64,000 nt of DNA from positions 1,922,001 to 1,986,000 of the forward strand of contig NW_027475139.1 of assembly GCF_051020985.1 (NCBI RefSeq). Direction: 5' to 3'. This document shows, piece after piece, positions 50,721-63,833 of the stretch. This DNA comes from Nomia melanderi (taxonomy: Eukaryota; Arthropoda; Insecta; Hymenoptera; Halictidae). The translations under genes and the position numbers were made by a program. Under the pieces are notes generated by a model. It was not told where the DNA came from and did no database searches. It was given only the letters and a program-made list of their open reading frames with translations. Each line of letters opens with the position of its first letter. The first letter of the stretch is position 1.

Positions 50721-51290
50721 CCCGAGATATCACCAGATATATATTGGATTTTTCCCCGACCCTGAGTGTCCGGCCCCATAAGACGGTGGTTTGCTCGGAC
50801 CCTGGTGATCCGAGGTCGTTCCCGCTGCACAGATTCATGCGCCAGGGCCTCCTACAGACAATGCGATTGATTTATTGCGCTATCTGTAATAGCACCCGAG
50901 ATATCACCAGATAAATATTGGATTTTCCCCTGACCCTGAGTGTCCGGCCCCAAGAGACTGTGGTTTTCTCGGCCGCTGGTGGTCCGAGGTCGTTCCCGTT
51001 GCACAGATTCATGCGCCAGGGCCTCCTGCAGATAATTCACTTTGGTTTATTCCGCTATCTGTAATAGCACCCGAAATATCACCAGATATATGCTGGATTT
51101 TTACATGACCTTGGGTGACGGATTCCGAATATCAGTAATTTTCTCGGCCCCTGGTGGTCCGAGGTCGTTCCTGCTGCACAGATTCATTCGCCAGTGCCTC
51201 CTACAGACAATGCACTTTGATTTATTGCGCTATCTGCAATAGCACCCTAGATTTCACCACATATATATTGGGTTTATCCCTGACCCTTAC
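50721..51290 (+). repeat. Three-monomer block repeated at 56840-57409
   Basis: The offset is 6119 bp. Markers are CCCCATAAGACGG, GGTTTGCTCGGACCC, the 1-bp-short ACAATGCGATTG, CCAGATAAATATTGG, CCCCAAGAGACTG and a following B monomer (51070, with 57189 as partner). Confidence 0.85.
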
Positions 51291-51769
51291 ATTCCGGCAC
51301 CATGAGACGGTGATTTTCTCGGCCCCTGGTGGTCCGAGGTCGTTCCCGCTGCACAGAATCATGCGCCAGGGCTTCCTGCAGACAATGCACTTTGGTTTAT
51401 TACGCTATCCCTAATAGCACCCGAGATATCACCAGATATATATTGGATTTTCCCCTGACCCTGAGTGTCCGGCCCCATGAGATGGTGGTTTTCTCGGCCC
51501 CTGGTGATCCGAGGTCGTTCCCGCTGCACAGATTCATGCACCAGGGCCTCTTGCAGACAAATCACTTTGGTTTATTGCGCTATCACTAATAGCACCCGAG
51601 ATATCACCAGATATATATTGGATTTTCCCCTGACCCTGAGTGTCCGGCCCCATGTGACTGTGGTTTTTTCGGCCCCTGGTGGTCCGAGGTCGATCCCGCT
51701 GCACAGGTTCGTGCGCCAGGGCCTCCTACAGACAATGCCCTTTGATTTATTGCGCTATCTCTAATAGCA

Positions 51770-52991
51770 CCCGAGATATCACCAGATATATATTGGATTT
51801 TCCCTGACCCTGAGTGTCCGGCCCCATGAGACTGTGGTTTTCTCGGCCCCTGGTGGTCCGACTATGTTCCCGCTGCACAGATTCGTGCGCCAGGGCCTCC
51901 TACAGACAATGCCCTTTGATTTATTGCGCTATCTGTAATAGCACCCGAGATATCACCAGATATATATTGGATTTTTCCCTGACCCTGACTGTCCGGCCCC
52001 ATGAGACGGTGGTTTTCTCGGCCTCTGGTGATCCGAGGTCGTTCCCGCTGAACAGATTCATTCGCAAGGGTCTCCTTCGGACAATGCACTTTGATTTATT
52101 GCGCTATCGGTAATAGCACCCGAGATATCACCAGATATATATTGGATTTTTCCCTGACCCTGAGTGTCCGGCCCCATGAGACGGTGGTTTCCTCGGCCCC
52201 TGGTGGTCCGAGGTCGTTCCCGCTACACAGATTCATGCGCCAGGGCCTCCTGCAGATAATTCACTTTGGTTTATTGCTCTATCTCTAATAGCACCCGTGA
52301 TATCATCAAATATATATTGGATTTTCCCTGACCCTGAGTGTCCGGCCCCATGAGACTGTGGTTTTCTCGGCCCCTGGTGGTCCGACTATGTTCCCGCTGC
52401 ACAGATTCATTCGCCGGTGCCTCCTACAGACAATGCACTTTGATTTATTGCGCTATCTGTAATAGCACCCGAGATATCACCAGATATATATTGGATTTTT
52501 CCCTGACCCTGAGTGTCCGGCCCCATGTGACGGTGGTTTTCTCGGCCTCTGGTGATCCGAGGTCGTTCCCGCTGAACAGATTCATTCGCAAGGGTCTCCT
52601 TCGGACAATGCACTTTGATTTATTGCGCTATCGGTAATAGCACCCGAGATATCACCAGATATATATTGGATTTTTCCCTGACCCTGAGTGTCCGGCCCCA
52701 TGAGACGGTGGTTTCCTCGGCCCCTGGTGGTCCGAGGTCGTTCCCGCTACACAGATTCATGCGCCAGGGCCTCCTGCAGATAATTCACTTTGGTTTATTG
52801 CTCTATCTCTAATAGCACCCGTGATATCATCAAATATATATTGGATTTTCCCTGACCCTGAGTGTCCGGCCCCATGAGACTGTGGTTTTCTCGGCCCCTG
52901 GTGGTCCGACTATGTTCCCGCTGCACAGATTCGTGCGCCAGGGCCTCCTACAGACAATGCCCTTTGATTTATTGCGCTATCTCTAATAGCA
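51770..52991 (+). repeat. Three-monomer (524-bp) higher-order units
   Basis: Units start at 51770, 52294 and 52818, spaced 524 bp. The first monomer of each has a 1-bp-short GGATTTTCCCTGACC and GTCCGACTATGTTCCC. The second has CTGAACAGATTCATTCGC, CTTCGGACAATGC and CTATCGGTAATAG. The third has GGTTTCCTCGG and GGTTTATTGCTC. The second and third units start with CCCGTGATATCATCAAAT. The same units recur at 54742-55265 and 57889-58412. Confidence 0.9.
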
Positions 52992-53599
52992 CCCGAGATA
53001 TCACCAGATATATATTGGATTTTCCCGTGACCCTGAGTGTCCGGCCCCATGAGACTGTGGTTTTTTCGGCCCCTGGTGGTCCGAGGTCGTTCCCGCTGCA
53101 CAGATTCATGCGCCAGGGCCTCCTGCAGATAATTCACTTTCGTTTATTGCGCTATCTGTAATAGCACCCGAGATATCACCAGATAAATATTGGATTTTCC
53201 CCTGACGCTGAGTGCCCGGCCCCATGAGACGGTGGTTTTCTCGGCCCCTGGCGGTCCGAGGTCGTTCCCGCTGCACAGATGCATGCGCCAGGGCCTCCTG
53301 CAGATAATTCACTTTGGTTTATTGCGCTATCTCTAATAGCACCCGAGATATCACCAGATAAATATTGGATTTTCCCCTGACCCTGAGTGTCCGGCCCCAT
53401 GAGACTGTGGTTTTCTCGGCCCCTGGTGGTCCGAGGTCGTTCCCGCTGCACAGATTCATGCGCCAGGGCCTGCTGCAGATAATTCACTTTGGTTTATTGC
53501 GCTATCTCTAATAGCACCCGAGATATCACCAGATATATATTGGATTTTCCCCTGACCCTGAGTGTCCGGACCCATGAGACGGTGGTTTTCTCGGCCCCT

Positions 53600-54330
53600 G
53601 GTGGTCCGAGGTCGTTCCCGCTGCCCAGATTCATGCGCCAGGGCCTCCTACAGACAATGCACTTTGGGTTATTAGGCTATCTGTAATAGCACCCGAGATA
53701 TCACCAGATATATGCTGGATTTTTACATGACCTTGGGTGACGGATTCCGAATATCTGTAATTTTCTCGGCCCCTGGGGGTCCGAGGTCGTTCCCGCTGCA
53801 CAGATTCATTCGCCTGGGCCTCCTACAGACAATGCACTTTGGTTTATTCCGCTGTCTGTAATAGCACCCGAGATATCACCAGATATATATTAGATTTTCC
53901 CCTGACCCTGAGTGTCCGGCCCCATGTGACTGTAGTTTTCTCGGCCCCTGGTGGTCCGAGGTCGTTCCCGCTGCACAGATTCATTCCCCTGAGCCTCCTA
54001 CAGACAATGCACTTTGATTTATTCCGCTGTCTGTAATAGCACCCGAGATATCACCAGATATATATTAGATTTTCCCCTGACCCTGAGTGTCCGGCCCCAT
54101 GTGACTGTAGTTTTCTCGGCCCCTGGTGGTCCGAGGTCGTTCCCGCTGCACAGATTCATTCCCCTGAGCCTCCTACAGACAATGCACTTTGATTTATTGC
54201 GCTATCTGTAATAGCACCCGAGATATCACCAGATATATATTGGATTTTTCCCCGACCCTGAGTGTCCGGCCCCATAAGACGGTGGTTTGCTCGGACCCTG
54301 GTGATCCGAGGTCGTTCCCGCTGCACAGAT
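53600..54330 (+). repeat. Four-monomer block repeated at 56223-56955
   Basis: The offset is 2623 bp. It carries GGGTTATTAGGC, a B monomer (53692), and two adjacent nearly identical monomers at 53867 and 54042 (ATATATATTAGATTTT, CATGTGACTGTAG, TTCCCCTGAGCC). At 49993-50195 only one such monomer is present. Confidence 0.85.
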
Positions 54331-54344
54331 TCATGCGCCAGGGC

Positions 54345-56150
54345 CTCCTACAGACAATGCCCTTTGATTTATTGCGCTATCTCTAATAGCACCCGAGATA
54401 TCACCAGATATATATTGGATTTTCCCCTGACCCTGAGTGTCCGGCCCCATGAGACTGTGGTTTTCTCTGCCCCTGGTCGTCCGAGGTCGTTCCCGCTGCA
54501 CAGAGTCATGCGCCAGGGCCTCCTACAAGTAATGCACTTTGATTTATTGCGCTATCTGTAATAGCACCCGAGATATCACCAGATATATATTGGATTTTTC
54601 CCTGACCCTGAGTGTCCGGCCCCATGAGACGGTGGTTTCCTCGGCCCCTGGTGGTCCGAGGTCGTTCCCGCTACACAGATTCATGCGCCAGGGCCTCCTG
54701 CAGATAATTCACTTTGGTTTATTGCTCTATCTCTAATAGCACCCGTGATATCATCAAATATATATTGGATTTTCCCTGACCCTGAGTGTCCGGCCCCATG
54801 AGACTGTGGTTTTTTCGGCCCCTGGTGGTCCGACTATGTTCCCGCTGCACAGATTCATTCGCCGGTGCCTCCTACAGACAATGCACTTTGATTTATTGCG
54901 CTATCTGTAATAGCACCCGAGATATGACCAGATATATATTGGATTTTTCCCTGACCCTGAGTGTCCGGCCCCATGTGACGGTGGTTTTCTCGGCCTCTGG
55001 TGATCCGAGGTCGTTCCCGCTGAACAGATTCATTCGCAAGGGTCTCCTTCGGACAATGCACTTTGATTTATTGCGCTATCGGTAATAGCACCCGAGATAT
55101 CACCAGATATATATTGGATTTTTCCCTGACCGTGAGTGTCCGGCCCCATGAGACGGTGGTTTCCTCGGCCCCTGGTGGTCCGAGGTCGTTCCCGCTACAC
55201 AGATTCATGCGCCAGGGCCTCCTGCAGATAATTCACTTTGGTTTATTGCTCTATCTCTAATAGCACCCGTGATATCATCAAATATATATTGGATTTTCCC
55301 TGAACCTGAGTGTCCGGCCCCATGAGACTGTGGTTTTCTCGGCCCCTGGTGGTCCGACTATGTTCCCGCTGCACAGATTCGTGCGCCAGGGCCTCCTACA
55401 GACAATGCCCTTTGATTTATTGCGCTATCTCTAATAGCACCCGAGATATCACCAGATATATATTGGATTTTCCCCTGACCCTGAGTGTCCGGCCCCATGA
55501 GACTGTGGTTTTTTCGGCCCCTGGTGGTCCGAGGTCGTTCCCGCTGCACAGATTCATGCGCCAGGGCCTCCTGCAGATAATTCACTTTCGTTTATTGCGC
55601 TATCTGTAATAGCACCCGAGATATCACCAGATAAATATTGGATTTTCCCCTGACGCTGAGTGCCCGGCCCCATGAGACGGTGGTTTTCTCGGCACCTGGC
55701 GGTCCGAGGTCGTTCCCGCTGCACAGATGCATGCGCCAGGGCCTCCTGCAGATAATTCACTTTGGTTTATTGCGCTATCTCTAATAGCACCCGAGATATC
55801 ACCAGATAAATATTGGATTTTCCCCTGACCCTGAGTGTCCGGCCCCATGAGACTGTGGTTTTCTCGGCCCCTGGTGGACCGAGGTCGTTCCCGCTGCACA
55901 GATTCATGCGCCAGGACCTCCTGCAGATAATTCACTTTGATTTATTTCGCTATCTGTAATAGGACCCGAGATATCACCAGATATATATTCGATTTTCCCC
56001 TGACCCTGAGTGTCCGGCCCCATGTGACTGTGGTTTTTTCGGCCCCTGGTGGTCCGAGGTCGATCCCGCTGCACAGGTTCATGCGCCAGGGCCTCCTACA
56101 GACAATTCACTTTGGTTTATTGCGCTATCTCTAATAGCACCCGAGATATC
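54345..56150 (+). repeat. Ten-monomer block repeated at 57492-59297, copy 1
   Basis: The offset is 3147 bp. It includes the GTTTTCTCTGCCCC and CAGAGTCATGCGCC monomer, two GTCCGACTATG monomers, two CCAGATAAATATTGG monomers and the ATATATTCGATTTT monomer. The middle (54742 to about 55800) also matches 52294 to about 53350. Confidence 0.9.
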
Positions 56151-56222
56151 ACCAGATAAATATTGGATTTTCCCCTGACCCTGAGTGTCCGGCCCCATGA
56201 GACTGTGGTTTTCTCGGCCCCT

Positions 56223-57409
56223 GGTGGTCCGAGGTCGTTCCCGCTGCCCAGATTCATGCGCCAGGGCCTCCTACAGACAATGCACTTTGGGTTATTAGGC
56301 TATCTGTAATAGCACCCGAGATATCACCAGATATATGCTGGATTTTTACATGACCTTGGGTGACGGATTCCGAATATCTGTAATTTTCTCGGCCCCTGGG
56401 GGTCCGAGGTCGTTCCCGCTGCACAGATTCATTCGCCTGGGCCTCCTACAGACAATGCACTTTGGTTTATTCCGCTGTCTGTAATAGCACCCGAGATATC
56501 ACCAGATATATATTAGATTTTCCCCTGACCCTGAGTGTCCGGCCCCATGTGACTGTAGTTTTCTCGGCCCCTGGTGGTCCGAGGTCGTTCCCGCTGCACA
56601 GATTCATTCCCCTGAGCCTCCTACAGACAATGCACTTTGATTTATTCCGCTGTCTGTAATAGCACCCGAGATATCACCAGATATATATTAGATTTTCCCC
56701 TGACCCTGAGTGTCCGGCCCCATGTGACTGTAGTTTTCTCGGCCCCTGGTGGTCCGAGGTCGTTCCCGCTGCACAGATTCATTCCCCTGAGCCTCCTACA
56801 GACAATGCACTTTGATTTATTGCGCTATCTGTAATAGCACCCGAGATATCACCAGATATATATTGGATTTTTCCCCGACCCTGAGTGTCCGGCCCCATAA
56901 GACGGTGGTTTGCTCGGACCCTGGTGATCCGAGGTCGTTCCCGCTGCACAGATTCATGCGCCAGGGCCTCCTACAGACAATGCGATTGATTTATTGCGCT
57001 ATCTGTAATAGCACCCGAGATATCACCAGATAAATATTGGATTTTCCCCTGACCCTGAGTGTCCGGCCCCAAGAGACTGTGGTTTTCTCGGCCGCTGGTG
57101 GTCCGAGGTCGTTCCCGTTGCACAGATTCATGCGCCAGGGCCTCCTGCAGATAATTCACTTTGGTTTATTCCGCTATCTGTAATAGCACCCGAGATATCA
57201 CCAGATATATGCTGGATTTTTACATGACCTTGGGTGACGGATTCCGAATATCAGTAATTTTCTCGGCCCCTGGTGGTCCGAGGTCGTTCCTGCTGCACAG
57301 ATTCATTCGCCAGTGCCTCCTACAGACAATGCACTTTGATTTATTGCGCTATCTCCAATAGCACCCTAGATTTCACCACATATATATTGGGTTTATCCCT
57401 GACCCTTAC
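56223..57409 (+). repeat. Composite of two copied blocks
   Basis: Positions 56223-56955 copy 53600-54330, and 56840-57409 copy 50721-51290. The overlap is a monomer common to both sources, a natural crossover site. The segment leads directly into the second ten-monomer block. Confidence 0.8.
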
Positions 57410-57491
57410 AGTCCGGCACCATGAGACGGTGATTTTCTCGGCCCCTGGTGGTCCGAGGTCGATCCCGCTGCACAGGTTCATGCGCCAGGGC

Positions 57492-59297
57492 CTCCTACAG
57501 ACAATGCCCTTTGATTTATTGCGCTATCTCTAATAGCACCCGAGATATCACCAGATATATATTGGATTTTCCCCTGACCCTGAGTGTCCGGCCCCATGAG
57601 ACTGTGGTTTTCTCTGCCCCTGGTCGTCCGAGGTCGTTCCCGCTGCACAGAGTCATGCGCCAGGGCCTCCTACAAGTAATGCACTTTGATTTATTGCGCT
57701 ATCTGTAATAGCACCCGAGATATCACCAGATATATATTGGATTTTTCCCTGACCCTGAGTGTCCGGCCCCATGAGACGGTGGTTTCCTCGGCCCCTGGTG
57801 GTCCGAGGTCGTTCCCGCTACACAGATTCATGCGCCAGGGCCTCCTGCAGATAATTCACTTTGGTTTATTGCTCTATCTCTAATAGCACCCGTGATATCA
57901 TCAAATATATATTGGATTTTCCCTGACCCTGAGTGTCCGGCCCCATGAGACTGTGGTTTTTTCGGCCCCTGGTGGTCCGACTATGTTCCCGCTGCACAGA
58001 TTCATTCGCCGGTGCCTCCTACAGACAATGCACTTTGATTTATTGCGCTATCTGTAATAGCACCCGAGATATCACCAGATATATATTGGATTTTTCCCTG
58101 ACCCTGAGTGTCCGGCCCCATGTGACGGTGGTTTTCTCGGCCTCTGGTGATCCGAGGTCGTTCCCGCTGAACAGATTCATTCGCAAGGGTCTCCTTCGGA
58201 CAATGCACTTTGATTTATTGCGCTATCGGTAATAGCACCCGAGATATCACCAGATATATATTGGATTTTTCCCTGACCCTGAGTGTCCGGCCCCATGAGA
58301 CGGTGGTTTCCTCGGCCCCTGGTGGTCCGAGGTCGTTCCCGCTACACAGATTCATGCGCCAGGGCCTCCTGCAGATAATTCACTTTGGTTTATTGCTCTA
58401 TCTCTAATAGCACCCGTGATATCATCAAATATATATTGGATTTTCCCTGAACCTGAGTGTCCGGCCCCATGAGACTGTGGTTTTCTCGGCCCCTGGTGGT
58501 CCGACTATGTTCCCGCTGCACAGATTCGTGCGCCAGGGCCTCGTACAGACAATGCCCTTTGATTTATTGCGCTATCTCTAATAGCACCCGAGATATCACC
58601 AGATATATATTGGATTTTCCCCTGACCCTGAGTGTCCGGCCCCATGAGACTGTGGTTTTTTCGGCCCCTGGTGGTCCGAGGTCGTTCCCGCTGCACAGAT
58701 TCATGCGCCAGGGCCTCCTGCAGATAATTCACTTTCGTTTATTGCGCTATCTGTAATAGCACCCGAGATATCACCAGATAAATATTGGATTTTCCCCTGA
58801 CGCTGAGTGCCCGGCCCCATGAGACGGTGGTTTTCTCGGCACCTGGCGGTCCGAGGTCGTTCCCGCTGCACAGATGCATGCGCCAGGGCCTCCTGCAGAT
58901 AATTCACTTTGGTTTATTGCGCTATCTCTAATAGCACCCGAGATATCACCAGATAAATATTGGATTTTCCCCTGACCCTGAGTGTCCGGCCCCATGAGAC
59001 TGTGGTTTTCTCGGCCCCTGGTGGACCGAGGTCGTTCCCGCTGCACAGATTCATGCGCCAGGACCTCCTGCAGATAATTCACTTTGATTTATTTCGCTAT
59101 CTGTAATAGGACCCGAGATATCACCAGATATATATTCGATTTTCCCCTGACCCTGAGTGTCCGGCCCCATGTGACTGTGGTTTTTTCGGCCCCTGGTGGT
59201 CCGAGGTCGATCCCGCTGCACAGGTTCATGCGCCAGGGCCTCCTACAGACAATTCACTTTGGTTTATTGCGCTATCTCTAATAGCACCCGAGATATC
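57492..59297 (+). repeat. Ten-monomer block, copy 2
   Basis: This is the partner of 54345-56150. Differences seen include GGGCCTCGTACAG near 58538 and CCCGAGATATCACC at 58063 where copy 1 has ATATGACCAG near 54925. Confidence 0.9.
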
Positions 59298-60510
59298 ACC
59301 AGATATATATTGGATTTTCCCCTGACCCTGAGTGTCCGGCCCCATGAGACTGTGGTTTTTTCGGCCCCTGGTGGTCCGAGGTCGTTCCCGCTGCACAGAT
59401 TCATGCGCCAGGGCCTCCTGCAGATAATTCACTTTCGTTTATTGCGCTATCTCTAATAGCACCCGAGATATCACCAGATATATATTGGATTTTTCCCTGA
59501 CCCTGAGTGCCCGGCCCCATGTGTCGGTGATTTTCTCGGACCCTGGTGATCCGTGGTAGATACCGCTGCACAGATTCATGCGCCAGGGCCTCCTGCAGAT
59601 AATTCACTTAGGTTTATTGCGCTATCTCTAATAGCACCCGAGATATCACCAGATATACATTGGATTTTACCCTGACCCTGAGTGTCCGGCCCCATGAGAC
59701 TGTGGTTTTCTCGGCCCCCGGTGGTCCGAGGTCGTTCCCGCTGCACAGATTCACGAGCCAGGGCCTCCTACAGACAATGCACTTTGATTTATCGCGCTAT
59801 CTGTAATAGAACCCGAGATATGACCAGATATATATTGGATTTTTCCCTGACCCAGAGTGCCGGGCCCCATGCGTCGGTGGTTTTCTCGGCCCCTGGTGGT
59901 CAGAGATCGATCTCGCTGCACAGATTCATGCGCAAGGTCCTCCTACAGACAATGCACTTTGATTTATTGCGCTATCTGTAATAGCACTCGAGATATAACC
60001 AGATATATATTGGATTTTTCACTGACCCTGAGTGTCCAGCCCCATGAGACGGTGGTTTTCTCGGCCCCTGGTGGTCCCAGGTCGTTCCCGCTGCACAGAT
60101 TCATGCGCCGGGTCCTAATACAGACAATGCACTTTGATTTCTTGGGCTATCTGTAATAGCACCCGAGATATCACCAGATATATAATGGATTCTTCCCTGA
60201 CCCTGAGTGTCCGGCCCCATGAGACGGTGGTTTTCTCGCCCCTGGTGGACCGAGGTCGTTCCCGCTGCACAGACTAATGCGCCAGGGCCTCCTACAGACA
60301 ATGCACTTTGATTTATTGCGCTATCTGTAATAGCACCCGAGATATCGCCAGATATATATTGGATTTTTCCCTGACCCTGAGTGTCCGGCCCCATGAGACG
60401 GTTGTTGTCTCGGACCCTGGTGATCCGTGGTAGATACCGCTGCACAGATTCATGCGCCAGGGCCTCCTGCAGATAATTCACTTTGGTTTATTGCGCTAAC
60501 TCTAATAGCA

Positions 60511-60685
60511 CCCGAGATATCACCAGATATATGCTGGATTTTTACATGACCTAGGGTGTCCGGCCCCATGTGTCGGTGGTTTTCTCGGCCCCTGGTGATC
60601 CGAGGTCGTTCCCGCTGCACATATTCATTCGCAAGGGCCTCCTGCAGACAATGCACTTTGGTTTATTGCGCTATCTCTAATAGCA
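60511..60685 (+). repeat. Hybrid B/A monomer, distal copy
   Basis: It has the same B-to-A switch as 23776 and 40225, but with the ordinary GTGTCCGGCCCC. The following monomer (GGCTCCTGGTGGTCGGAGG, GGGACTCCTGCAG) also matches those after the other two hybrids, so the three share an origin. Confidence 0.85.
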
Positions 60686-61210
60686 CCCGAGATATCACCA
60701 GATATATATTGGATTTTTCCCTGACCCTGAGTGTCCGGCCCCATGAGACGGTGGTTTTCTCGGCTCCTGGTGGTCGGAGGTCGTTCCCGCTGCACAGATT
60801 TATGCGCCAGGGACTCCTGCAGATAATTCACTTTCGTTGATTGCGCTATCTCTAATAGCACCCGAGATATCACCAGATATATATTGGATTTTCCCCTGAC
60901 CCTGAGTGTCCGGCCCCATGAGACTGTGGTTTTCTCGGCCCCTGGTGGTCCGAGGTTGTTCCCGCTGTCCAGATTCATGCGCGTGGGCCTCCTACAGACA
61001 ATGCACTTTGATTTATTGCGCTATCTCAAATAGCACCCGAGGTATCACCAGATATATATTGGATTTTCCCCTGACCCTGAGTGTCCGGCCCCATGAGACT
61101 GTGGTTTTCTCGGCTCCTGGTGGTCCGAGGTCGTTCCCGCTGCACAGATTTATGCGCCAGGGCCTCCTGCAGATAATTCACTTTGATTTATTGCGCTATC
61201 TGTAATAGCA

Positions 61211-61385
61211 CCCGAGATATCACCAAATATATATTGGATTTTTCCCTGACCCTGAGTGTCCGGCCCCATGAGACGGTGGTTTTCTCGGCCCCTGGTGGTC
61301 CGAGGTCGTTCCCGCTGCACAGATTCATGCGCCAGGGCCTCCTACAGACAATTCACTTTGATTTATTGCGCTATCTCTAATAGCA
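61211..61385 (+). repeat. Representative type A monomer
   Basis: This monomer lies close to the common form. In monomer coordinates, 1-36 is AT-rich and holds an EcoRV site (GATATC at 6-11) and TATATATTGG. Positions 37-135 are GC-rich and hold GTCCGGCCCCATGAGACGG, the arm CTCGG at 74-78, CCCCTGGTGG, the arm CCGAG at 90-94, CCCGCTGCACAGATTCATGC and GCCAGGGCC. Positions 136-175 are AT-rich, with TTTATTGCGCTATCT and TAATAGCA. The variable parts are 25-70 (cassette) and 130-151, where TACAGACAATGC and TGCAGATAATTC alternate. Position 166 is G or C and position 151 is A or G in many monomers. Consensus GC is 92 of 175 by hand count. Confidence 0.9.
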
Positions 61386-63833
61386 CCCGAGATATCACCA
61401 GGTATATATTGGATTCTTCCCTGACCCTGAGTGTCCGGCCCCATGAGACGGTGGTTTTCTCGGCCCCTGGTGGTCCGAGGTCGTTCCCGCTGCACAGATT
61501 CATGCGACAGGGCCTCCTACAGACAATGCACTTTGATTTATTGTTCTATCTGTAATATAACCCGAGATATCACCAGAAATATATTAGATTTTTCCCTGAC
61601 CCTGAGTGTCCGGCCCCATGAGACGGCTGTTGTCTCGGACCCTGGTGATCCGTGGTAGATACCGCTGCACAGATTCATGCGCCAGGGCCTCCTGCAGATA
61701 ATTCACTTTGGTTTATTGCGCTAACTCTAATAGCACCCGAGATATCACCAGATATATATTGGATTTTACCCTGACCCTGAGTGTCCGGCCCCATGAGACT
61801 GTGGTTTTCTCGGCCCCTGGTGGTCCGAGGTCGTTCCCGCTGCACAGATTCATGCGCCAGTGCCTCCTACAACAATGCACTTTGATTTATTGCGCTATCT
61901 GTAATAGCACCCGAGCTATCACCAGATATATATTGGATTTTTCCCTGACCCTGAGTGCCCGGCCTCATGAGACGGTTGTTGTCTCGGACCCTGGTGATCC
62001 GTGGTAGATTCCGCTGCACAGATTCATGCGCCAGGGCCTCCTGCAGATAATTCACTTTGGTTTATTGCGCTATCTCTAATAGCACCCGAGATATCACCAG
62101 ATATATATTGGATTTTAGCCAGACCCTGAGTGTCCGGCCCCATGAGACTGTGGTTTTCTCGGCCCCTGGTGGTCCGAGGTCGTTCCCGCTGCACAGATTC
62201 ATGCGCCAGGGCCTCCTACAGACAATGCACTTTGATTTATTGCGCTATCTGTAATAGCACCCGAGCTATCACCAGATATATATTGGATTTTTCCCTGACC
62301 CTGAGTGCCCGGCCCCATGTGTCGGTGATTTTCTGGGACCCTGGTGATCCGTGGTAGATACCGCTGCACAGATTCATGCGCCAGGGCCTCCTGCAGATAA
62401 TTCACTTTGGTTTATTGCGCTATCTCTAATAGCACCCGAGATATCACCAGATATATATTGGATTTTCCCCAGACCCTGAGTGTCCGGCCGCATGAGACTG
62501 TAGTTTTCTCGGCCCCTGGTGGTCCGAGGTCGTTCCCGCTGCACGGATTCATGCGCCAGGGCCTCCTACAGACAATGCACTTTGATTTATTGCGCTATCA
62601 CTAATAGCACCCGAGATATCACCACATATATATTGGATTTTTCCCTGACCCAGAGTGTCCGGCCCCAACAGACGGTGGTTTTCTCGGCCCCTGGTGGTCC
62701 GAGGTCGTTCCCGCTGCACAGATACATGCGCCAGGGCCTCCTACAGACAATGCACTTTGATTTATTGCGCTATCTGTAATAGCCCCCTAGATATCACCAG
62801 ATATATATTGGGTTTTTCCCTGACCCTGAGTGTCCGGCCCCATGAGACTGTGGTTTTCTCGGCCCCTGGTGGTCCGAGGTCGTTCCCGTTGCACAGATTC
62901 ATGCGCCAGGGCCTCCTGCAGATAATTCACTTTGGTTTATTGCGCTATCTCTAATAGCACCCGAGATATCACCAGATATATATTGGGATTCCCCTGACCT
63001 TGAGTGTCCGGCCCCATGAGACTGTGGTTTTCTCGGCCCCTGGTGGTCCGAGGTCGATCCCGCTGCACAGATTCATGCGCCAGGGCCTCCTACAGACAAT
63101 GCACTTTGATTTATTGCGCTATCTGTAATAGCACCCGAGCTATCACCAGATATATATTGGATTTTTCCCTGACCCTGAGTGCCCGGCCTCATGAGACGGT
63201 GGTTTTCTCGGCCCCTGGTTGTCCGAGGTCGTTCACGCTGCACAGATTCGTGCGCCAGGGCCTCCTACAGACAATGCACTGTGATTTATTGCGCTATCTG
63301 TAATAGCACCCGAGATATCACCAGATATATGCTGCATTTTTACATGACCTTGTGTGACGGTTTCCGAATATCACTAATTTTCTCGGCCCCTGGTGGTCCG
63401 AGGTCGTTCCTGCTGCACAGATTCATTCGCCAGTGCCTCCTACAGACAATGCACTTTGATTTATTGCGGTATCTCTAATAGCACCCTAGATATCACCAGA
63501 TATATATTGGGTTTTTCCCTGACCCTTACAGTCCGGCCCCATGAGACGGTGATTTTCTCGGCCCCTGGTGGTCCGAGGTCGTCCCCGCTGCACAGATTCA
63601 TGCACTAGGGCCTCTTGCAGACAATTCACTTTGGTTTATTGCGCTATCACTAATAGCACCCGAGATATCACCAGATATATATTGGATTTTCCCCTGAACC
63701 TGAGTGTCCGGCCCCATGAGATGGTGGTTTTCTCGGCCCCTGGTGATCCGAGGTCGTCCCCGCTGCACAGATTCATGCACTAGGGCCTCTTGCAGACAAT
63801 TCACTTTGGTTTATTGCGCTATCACTAATAGCA

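Larger units (their letters stand above)
59298..63833 (+). repeat. Distal segment with a GATCCGTGGTAGA variant
   Basis: The monomers are mostly type A, without a large internal duplication. A variant with ACCCTGGTGATCCGTGGTAG occurs near 59548, 60420, 61647, 61996 and 62346 and nowhere else that I saw. Another local variant is CCCGAGCTATCACC near 61908, 62262 and 63133. One hybrid (60511) and one type B monomer (63309) are present. Short indels occur near 60236 (CTCGCCCC), 61870 (CTACAACAATG) and 62985 (TTGGGATTCCCC). Confidence 0.75.

Noticed and set aside
4..63804. Many open reading frames of 65, 68, 99, 103 or 157 codons on both strands
   Set aside because: They repeat every 175 bp with the satellite, mostly need non-ATG starts, and end at the same TAATAG. 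The period is not a multiple of 3, so each frame shifts in the next monomer. There is no ribosome-site logic, conserved frame or unique sequence. They are by-products of the repeat.
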